18,939 nucleotides of DNA from JACJYE01 sp964432875 (GTDB taxonomy: Bacteria > Bacteroidota > Bacteroidia > Chitinophagales > Saprospiraceae), in the NCBI GenBank assembly GCA_964432875.1, contig CAYSPJ010000100.1:1-18939 (forward strand). Reading direction: 5' to 3'. The position numbers were made by a program, and so were the translations under genes. Below the pieces are notes generated by a model that did no database searches, was not told the DNA's origin, and saw only the letters and a list, made by a program, of their open reading frames with translations. This document shows positions 13,520-18,939 of this stretch, one piece after another (positions within the stretch are counted from its first letter, which is position 1; the number at the start of each line of letters is the position of its first letter).

Positions 13520-16500
13520 ATGCACGCACCCAGCTTCCGCGAAGACCACATCTCCCAGCTGCCGGCCCTGCAACTGCTGCAGCATCTGGGCTATGAGTAC
13601 CTCACGCCCCAGCAGGCGCTGCTGCTGCGGGGCGGGAAGGCCGCTGGGGTACTGCTGGAGGGCGTGCTGGAGCTGGAACTGGAGCGCCTCAACCGCATCC
13701 GCTACAAGGGCGAGGAGCACGCTTGGTCGGCGAGCAACATCCAGACGGGCATCGCCGCCCTGCGCGAGCTGCCGCTGCAGGAAGGCCTGATGGCCGCCAA
13801 CGAGCACGTCTATAACCTGCTTACCCTGGGCCTCACCCTGGAGCAAACCGTGGCAGGCGACAAGAAGAGCTTTACCCTGCAATACGTGGACTGGAAGGAC
13901 TGGACGAACAACGCCTTTCACGTCACTGAAGAATTCAGCGTACAGCGCGCCGGCAGCCACGAGCACTACCGGCCCGACCTCGTGCTGTTCGTCAACGGCA
14001 TCCCCTTTGCCATCATCGAATGCAAACGGCCGGATATCAAAAACCCGCTGGGCGAGGCCATCTCGCAGCACCTGCGCAACCAGCAGCCCGACGGCATCCG
14101 CGCCCTCTACGCCTTCGCACAGCTCTTGCTCGGCATCGCCTCCAACGCGGCGCAGTACGCCACGGCGGGCACCCCCGAAAAATTCTGGTCCCGCTGGCGC
14201 GAGCAGCACGATAGCCCTGAGGCGGCGCGCTCCTTCGAGGCGGCGCTGCGGCAGCTCAAAAACCGCCGCCTGAGCGTGGCGCAAAAAGAGCGCCTCTTCA
14301 GCGAGCGCTACGGCTATGTACGCCACTATTTCGAGCAGTTGGAGCAGGCGCCCCTCGAACTCACCGAGCAAGACCGCTACCTCTATGCCCTCTGCCGCCC
14401 CGAGCGCCTGCTGGACCTTACCTTCAGCGGCATCGTCTTCGATGAAGGAGCGAAAAAAATCGCCCGCTACCAGCAGTATTTCGCCATCAAAAAGGCCATG
14501 CAGCGGCTGCTGCCCATCGAAAACGGGCGCCGCCAGGGCGGAGTGATCTGGCACACCCAGGGCAGCGGCAAGAGCCTGACCATGGTGATGTTGGCCCAAG
14601 CCCTGGCGCTGGAAAAGCGCATCCGCAACCCCAAGATCGTCATCGTCACCGACCGGGTGGACCTGGACGACCAGATCGCCGGCACTTTCAAAAAATGTGC
14701 GCTGCCCGTGAGGCAAGCCCACACGGGCAAGCACCTGCTGGAGCTGCTCGACAGCAAAAGCGACGCGGTGATTACCACCATCATCAACAAGTTTGAAACA
14801 GCCGTCAAACAGCGCAAGGCGCCCTTTGCCTCCCCCGATATCTTCGTGCTGGTGGACGAAGGGCACCGCTCGCAGCACGGCCTGTTCAACCTCAGCATGG
14901 AAAAGGTCTTCCCCAATGCCTGCTTCATTGCCTTCACCGGTACGCCCCTGCGCAAAAAGGAGAAGAACACCGCCCAGAAATTCGGCGGCATGATTGATGC
15001 CTATACCGTCGCCCAGGCAGTGCAAGACCAAGCGGTGGTGCCCCTGCTCTACGAGGGCCGCCACGCTATCCAGGAGGTGAACGAGCGCCCGCTGGACACC
15101 TATTTCTCTATGGTGTCCGAACCCTTTACCGAGCAGCAGCGGGCTGACATGAAACGCAAGTTCAGCCGCGCCGACCAGTTGAACCAAGCCGACCAGAAAA
15201 TCTATACCATCGCCTGGGACATCAGCCGACACTTCCGAGACTATTGCCAAGGCACGGGCTTCAAGGCGCAACTGGTCTGCCCTAACAAAGCCACTGCCAT
15301 CAAATACAAGCAGTATCTGGACGAGATTGGCTACCTCAGCAGCGAAGTGCTCATCTCCCCGCCCGACGAGCGGGAAGGCAGCGACTCGGCATACGAGGAA
15401 TCGCCCGACCTGGTACAGCGCTTCTGGCGCCGCATGATGCAGGAACACGGCAACGCCAAAGCTTATGAAAAAAACCTGATCAACCGCTTCAAAAAAGCCG
15501 AAAGCCCCGAGCTCATCATCGTGGTGGACAAGCTGCTCACCGGCTTTGATGCGCCCATCAACCGGGTGCTCTACCTCACCCGCAGCTTGCGCGAGCACAG
15601 CCTGCTGCAGGCCATCGCGCGAGTCAACCGGGTCTATCCCGGCAAAGACCACGGCCTCATCATTGACTACTATGGCGTACTGGCCGAGCTGGATGAAGCC
15701 TTGAAAACCTATGCTTCCTTTGAAGGCTTCGAGGCCGAAGACCTCGCCGCCACCGTGGCCAATATCGCCGAAGAAATCAAGAAGCTGCCCCAGGCGCATT
15801 CCGAGCTGTGGGATTTCTTCAAGGCCGTGCCCAACCCCTACGACGCGGCGGCCTACGAAGAGGCCCTGCGGCAGGAGGACGTGCGGCAGCATTTCTACGA
15901 GAAACTCTCGTCCTTTGCTCGTCTGCTCGGGCTGGCGCTCTCCTCTGCAGACTGGCACCGCGCCACGCCGGAGCAGCAGCAGGAGCGCTACAAGTACGAC
16001 CTCGGCTTTTTCTCCAGCCTGCGCCTCGCCGTGCGCCAGCGCTTCTCCGATATTGTGGACTTCAAGGCTTATGAGGCCCAAATCCAAAAGCTGATTGACC
16101 AGCACGTCACCTCGCACGAGGTGCTGCCCGTGACCGAGCTGGTCAACATCTTCGACCAGGAGCAGTTTGAGCAGGAAGTGGAAAAAACCCTGGGCACCGC
16201 CGCGCAGGCCGACCTCATCGCGCACCGCACCGCCAAGCACATCAACGAGCGTATGGAGGAGGACCCCGCCTTCTACAAGCGCTTCTCCGAGATGGTCAAG
16301 GAGGCCATCCGCGCTTACGCAGAAAGGCGCCTCAGCGAAGCGGACTACCTTCAGCGGGCCCGCGAGCTGCAGGCCGCCGTGCTCAACCGCACCGACAGCA
16401 CCATCCCCGAAACGCTGCGGGGGCGGGAGATCGCCCAGGCTTTCTTCGGCATCAGCTTCGAGCTGTTCAAAGCCAAGCTGCCCGAAGCGGCCGGCGCCCA

Positions 16501-16741
16501 GGCTCTGGCCGTCGAAGCCGGGTTGGGCATTGACGACATCATCCGCCGCTTCGTGCTCGATCAGGGCCAGCCCAAGGTGGATTGGCAGCACAAGTCTAAT
16601 TTGCTCGGGCAGATGGAAATCGCCATCGGCGACTTCCTCATTGACCACATCCGCGGGCGGGATGGGCTGGAGCTCTCCTTCGGCGAAATCGGGGACATCG
16701 CCGCCCAATACCTCGACATCGCCAAACTCCGCTACCGCTGA
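13520..16741 (+). CDS. hsdR: Type I restriction endonuclease subunit R
   Basis: HsdR is the motor and nuclease of the type I complex: it pumps DNA by ATP hydrolysis and cuts unmodified DNA at a distance. In this 1073-residue protein the PD-(D/E)xK nuclease is seen as RPDLVLFVNGIP with D153, then E167-C-K169. The helicase has Walker A GSGKS at 348-352, DEGH at 446-449, FTGTPL just after, and the LLQAIARVNRVY motif VI near residue 695. The C-terminal helical part binds the HsdM/HsdS core. The start at 13520 is preferred over the in-frame ATG at 13478 because the intervening bases are the GGCGCGCC hairpin and would code a run of Arg; the upstream start remains possible. Two bases separate the stop from the next gene. 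Confidence 0.96.
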   Translation: MHAPSFREDHISQLPALQLLQHLGYEYLTPQQALLLRGGKAAGVLLEGVLELELERLNRIRYKGEEHAWSASNIQTGIAALRELPLQEGLMAANEHVYNLLTLGLTLEQTVAGDKKSFTLQYVDWKDWTNNAFHVTEEFSVQRAGSHEHYRPDLVLFVNGIPFAIIECKRPDIKNPLGEAISQHLRNQQPDGIRALYAFAQLLLGIASNAAQYATAGTPEKFWSRWREQHDSPEAARSFEAALRQLKNRRLSVAQKERLFSERYGYVRHYFEQLEQAPLELTEQDRYLYALCRPERLLDLTFSGIVFDEGAKKIARYQQYFAIKKAMQRLLPIENGRRQGGVIWHTQGSGKSLTMVMLAQALALEKRIRNPKIVIVTDRVDLDDQIAGTFKKCALPVRQAHTGKHLLELLDSKSDAVITTIINKFETAVKQRKAPFASPDIFVLVDEGHRSQHGLFNLSMEKVFPNACFIAFTGTPLRKKEKNTAQKFGGMIDAYTVAQAVQDQAVVPLLYEGRHAIQEVNERPLDTYFSMVSEPFTEQQRADMKRKFSRADQLNQADQKIYTIAWDISRHFRDYCQGTGFKAQLVCPNKATAIKYKQYLDEIGYLSSEVLISPPDEREGSDSAYEESPDLVQRFWRRMMQEHGNAKAYEKNLINRFKKAESPELIIVVDKLLTGFDAPINRVLYLTRSLREHSLLQAIARVNRVYPGKDHGLIIDYYGVLAELDEALKTYASFEGFEAEDLAATVANIAEEIKKLPQAHSELWDFFKAVPNPYDAAAYEEALRQEDVRQHFYEKLSSFARLLGLALSSADWHRATPEQQQERYKYDLGFFSSLRLAVRQRFSDIVDFKAYEAQIQKLIDQHVTSHEVLPVTELVNIFDQEQFEQEVEKTLGTAAQADLIAHRTAKHINERMEEDPAFYKRFSEMVKEAIRAYAERRLSEADYLQRARELQAAVLNRTDSTIPETLRGREIAQAFFGISFELFKAKLPEAAGAQALAVEAGLGIDDIIRRFVLDQGQPKVDWQHKSNLLGQMEIAIGDFLIDHIRGRDGLELSFGEIGDIAAQYLDIAKLRYR

Positions 16742-16743
16742 CC

Positions 16744-17439
16744 ATGGAATACACCATCGCCTTCGGCACGCAACACATTGCCTTCCATCTGGAGTACCGG
16801 GCCCGCAAGTCCCTGGGCATCACCGTGCACCCCGACCGCCGGGTGACGGTGCAGGCGCCGCTGGATGCGGCCCTGGAAAAAATCCTGGAAAAAATCCGCC
16901 GCCGCGCCCCCTGGATCTTGCGCCAGCAGCGCTACTTCCTCTCCTTCGAGCCGCTGACGCCGCCCCGCCGCTTCGTCAGCGGCGAGAGCCACCTTTACCT
17001 GGGGCGGCAGTACCGGCTCAAGATTTACCCGGCGGCCGAAAATGCTGTCAAGCTCCAGCGCGGCTTCCTAGAGGTGTATACCGCCGAGCGCACGGCCGTA
17101 CCCGCCTTGGTGGCGGACTGGTACCGCCGCCGCGCCGAGTTGAAATTCCGCGAATTCGCCGCCCCTTGGGTCGAGCGCTTCCGCCGATACGGCGTCGCGC
17201 CTTCCGAGATTGCCGTGAAAGCCATGGACAAGCGCTGGGGCAGTTGTACCCCCAAAGGCAAGATTATCCTCAACACCGAGCTCATCAAAGCGCCCCGCCG
17301 TTGCATCGAATACGTCATCGTACACGAGCTGTGCCACCTGGCGCACCCCAACCACAGCCCCGCCTTCTTCGCCCTCCTCGCCCAGGAGATGCCAGACTGG
17401 GAGGCTTGGAAGGAGAGGCTGGAAAGGGGGATGGCATGA
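16744..17439 (+). CDS. YgjP-like (DUF45) zinc metallopeptidase
   Basis: The 231-residue protein fits the YgjP/DUF45 family (PF01863). It has an N-terminal beta-rich part (RKSLGITVHPDRRVTVQAP), a central RWGSCTPKGKIILN segment, and the zinc site HELCH at 194-198 followed by HLAHPNHSPAFF, which gives the third ligand. Genes of this family very often sit directly next to hsdR; the substrate is unknown, and control of HsdR or complex turnover has been thought possible but is not shown here. It starts two bases after the hsdR stop and is surely part of the same transcript. Confidence 0.9.
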   Translation: MEYTIAFGTQHIAFHLEYRARKSLGITVHPDRRVTVQAPLDAALEKILEKIRRRAPWILRQQRYFLSFEPLTPPRRFVSGESHLYLGRQYRLKIYPAAENAVKLQRGFLEVYTAERTAVPALVADWYRRRAELKFREFAAPWVERFRRYGVAPSEIAVKAMDKRWGSCTPKGKIILNTELIKAPRRCIEYVIVHELCHLAHPNHSPAFFALLAQEMPDWEAWKERLERGMA

Positions 17440-17490
17440 TTAAACCTTGCCCGCCCCCGCGCCGTTCTTGAACCAATAAACCCTCGCTCC

Positions 17491-17997
17491 ATGAAAGTCA
17501 TCTTCCTCGATTTCGACGGCGTGCTCAACGTTGGCGATTATTCCAACCCCTGGCCGGGCCAAGCCCGCCTGCTGGAGGGCTATACCGACCGCGACCGCTT
17601 CGGGCTGCTGTTCGATGCCGGCTGCGTGGGGCGCTTGCAGCGGCTGGTGGAAGCCACCGGAGCGGGCATCGCCATCAGCTCGGCCTGGCGTTTCGCCGGC
17701 CTGGAGGCGATGCAGGAGATGTGGCAAACCCGCGCCCTGCCCGGCACGCTGCTGGGCGTCATCCCGCCTGAAATAGACATCATGGATACGGGGCGCTTCG
17801 GGCACCTTTCCCGCGGCCACTACATCGGCAAATGGCTGGAGGAGCACCCTGCGGAGCGCTACGTCATTATTGATGATTCGAGCGATTTCCTGCCCCACCA
17901 ACTGCCCTGCCTGGTGCGCACCGAGTACGAGCTCGGGTTCAGCCAGGCCGATCTGGAGCGGGCGCTGGGGGTGCTGGAGGGGAGGATTGGGGGATAG
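17491..17997 (+). CDS. HAD-fold protein of the Swiss-Army-Knife (HAD_SAK) type
   Basis: The 168-residue protein has the HAD phosphatase motif I as LDFDGVLN (nucleophile D7, acid/base D9), motif II as ISSAWRF, and a C-terminal IIDDSSDF as motif IV. The layout with TGAGIAISSAWRF and a late RGHYIGKWLEEHP suits the HAD_SAK_2 family, named from fusions to RNA-repair enzymes. Stand-alone members are common in bacteria and their substrates are mostly untested; phosphate removal is the expected chemistry. It follows the peptidase gene after 51 bases on the same strand and may still be in the RM transcript. Confidence 0.8.
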   Translation: MKVIFLDFDGVLNVGDYSNPWPGQARLLEGYTDRDRFGLLFDAGCVGRLQRLVEATGAGIAISSAWRFAGLEAMQEMWQTRALPGTLLGVIPPEIDIMDTGRFGHLSRGHYIGKWLEEHPAERYVIIDDSSDFLPHQLPCLVRTEYELGFSQADLERALGVLEGRIGG

Positions 17998-18043
17998 GAG
18001 AGGATGAGGGGGTGTTTTAAAAAAGGAAAAAGTAAAAAGTAAA

Positions 18044-18724
18044 ATGGAGCAAAGCGACATCCCCACTGAAAGAAGTGAAGGCAGCGGCAGTGACCAGCTG
18101 AATTATCTCAACATCATCATCATTTTCCTTACGATTTATGTTCTGGGGGCATTGGCGGTGGACGCCTTGTACGACTTGCCTAAGGAAACCTCGCGCTTGC
18201 TCGAATACATTGACCATTTCATCTGCGGCATTTTTATCCTCGATTTCATCATCCGCTTTGCACAGGCCGAGCGTAAATGGCAGTTCATGAAATCGGGATG
18301 GATTGACTTGTTGTCTAGTATTCCTGCCGTTGGCTATTTACGGGTCGGCCGGATTTATCGCCTGATCCGGCTGCTGAGGGGTTTGCGGGCTTTCCGTTCC
18401 GTTCGGGCGATCCTGAAGCATGTATTCCAGGACAAAGCGCAAGGTACTTTCATCTCGGTTTCCATCATTGCTTTGCTGCTCGTCATATTCTCCGCTATCG
18501 CCATTCTGCAAGTGGAGACCGCGCCCAATAGCAACATCAAAACAGCGGAAGATGCACTGTGGTGGGCCTATGTAACCATTACCAGCGTGGGCTATGGCGA
18601 TAAATTCCCGGTCACATCGGAGGGGCGCATCGTTGCTGCCCTGCTCATGACCACGGGGGCGGGGCTTTTCGTCACATTTACGGCTTATGTGGCTTCTTGG
18701 TTTGTCGGGGAGAAAGAAGAGTAA
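18044..18724 (+). CDS. Voltage-gated-type potassium channel
   Basis: The 226-residue membrane protein has the six-segment ion-channel plan. S1 is about residues 22-43 and S2-S3 lie around 55-100. An Arg-rich S4 (RVGRIYRLIRLLRGLRAFRS) follows, then S5 (VSIIALLLVIFSAIAIL). The pore loop carries the K+ selectivity filter TSVGYGD at 180-186, before S6 (VAALLMTTGAGLFVTFTAYVASW). It conducts K+ across the inner membrane, probably opened by voltage. There is no C-terminal RCK or cyclic-nucleotide domain. It starts 46 bases after the HAD gene; any link to defence is not supported. Confidence 0.9.
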   Translation: MEQSDIPTERSEGSGSDQLNYLNIIIIFLTIYVLGALAVDALYDLPKETSRLLEYIDHFICGIFILDFIIRFAQAERKWQFMKSGWIDLLSSIPAVGYLRVGRIYRLIRLLRGLRAFRSVRAILKHVFQDKAQGTFISVSIIALLLVIFSAIAILQVETAPNSNIKTAEDALWWAYVTITSVGYGDKFPVTSEGRIVAALLMTTGAGLFVTFTAYVASWFVGEKEE

Positions 18725-18747
18725 CGCGCCGTGCTTCCAATGCTCCC

Positions 18748-18765
18748 CTGCGCAGGCCTGCGCAG
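18748..18765. repeat. Perfect 18-bp palindrome after the channel gene
   Basis: CTGCGCAGGCCTGCGCAG is its own reverse complement and lies 23 bases past the channel stop codon. It could be a protein-binding site or fold as a loopless hairpin; no T-run follows, so a simple terminator is unlikely. Confidence 0.6.
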
Positions 18766-18939
18766 CGGCTGACAGGTACACCTTTATTTTACGCGATTGC
18801 CTGAGTGCCGACGGAGACTACCAGCAAAAGTAGTAGTATGCGTTTATTTGTTGATGTCAGTTTAGTCATAATCTTGCGCGTCCTTGCCTGGCTCTGCTTA
18901 GTGCTTTTTCTGCCTGAGCCACCTCAAGACGGAGTGCAA
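18766..18939. other. Right-edge flank with undecided partial frames
   Basis: Two open frames run off the window. On the plus strand, ATG at 18838 gives MRLFVDVSLVIILRVLAW..., a possible signal-anchor start of a membrane protein. On the minus strand, a frame ending at TGA (18866-18868) gives ...RLEVAQAEKALSRARQGRARL, a plausible coiled-coil C-terminus. They overlap, so at most one is real, and the sequence visible is too short to choose. Confidence 0.25.

Noticed and set aside
13475..16708. 1077-codon open frame on the minus strand opposite hsdR
   Set aside because: It is the directly opposed shadow of hsdR in GC-rich DNA; its product is low-complexity (Gly/Val/Leu/His/Gln) with no domain, while the plus strand has all HsdR motifs.
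16167..17471. 434-codon plus-strand frame across the hsdR/peptidase junction
   Set aside because: Frame-shifted shadow of both genes, rich in Pro/Ser/Arg, with no domain.
1..18939. CRISPR array, tRNA or rRNA genes
   Set aside because: No regularly spaced repeats and no tRNA- or rRNA-like sequence was seen on either strand by eye; a covariance-model scan was not possible.

Overview
The window looks like a chromosomal defence island from a Bacteroidota genome, possibly of the Saprospiria type. The reasons are a clean Bacteroidota promoter (TTG-N20-TATATTTG) in front of the first restriction-modification gene, few convincing Shine-Dalgarno sites, and protein families common in that phylum (RM-linked KilA-N and AlbA_2 proteins, an SbtA-family transporter, a HAD_SAK-like protein). 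This is inference from sequence; no rRNA or other marker gene is present.

Layout: a minus-strand SbtA-like transporter (187-1149) lies at the left edge. Everything convincing after it is on the plus strand. A type I RM locus spans about 1387-17439: a single-TRD HsdS-like gene, hsdM, hsdS, an AlbA_2/ATPase gene, hsdR, and a YgjP-like metallopeptidase. A HAD-family protein and a voltage-gated-type K+ channel follow. The last 200 bp hold no certain gene.

The striking part is between hsdM and hsdS. Two AT-richer defence cargos have been placed there, each bracketed by partial copies of the host hsd genes. Cargo 1 (about 3600-5530) is one 575-residue ApeA-like HEPN protein; it is followed by a second, decayed copy of the last ~190 bp of hsdM (5549-5741). 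Next come the first 35 codons of an ORF whose start resembles the KilA-N proteins of such operons, and then a frameshifted second copy of the first ~130 bp of the hsdS region (5879-6010). Cargo 2 (about 6011-10190) holds a small HNH nuclease and a CBASS system: CD-NTase, stand-alone E2-like protein and an HNH-SAVED (Cap5) effector. After it, hsdS begins again, intact. Thus the middle segment 5549-6010 preserves the ancestral hsdM / KilA-N / hsdS junction, while complete hsdM and hsdS stand outside the cargos. No integrase or transposase is visible.

How the genes may work together: HsdR/HsdM/HsdS would form the classical type I complex. The CBASS cassette would signal by a cyclic oligonucleotide to the Cap5 nuclease. 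The HEPN protein may be an RNase held in reserve inside the RM locus, in the way PrrC sits with EcoprrI. Functional links between the layers are inferred from position only.
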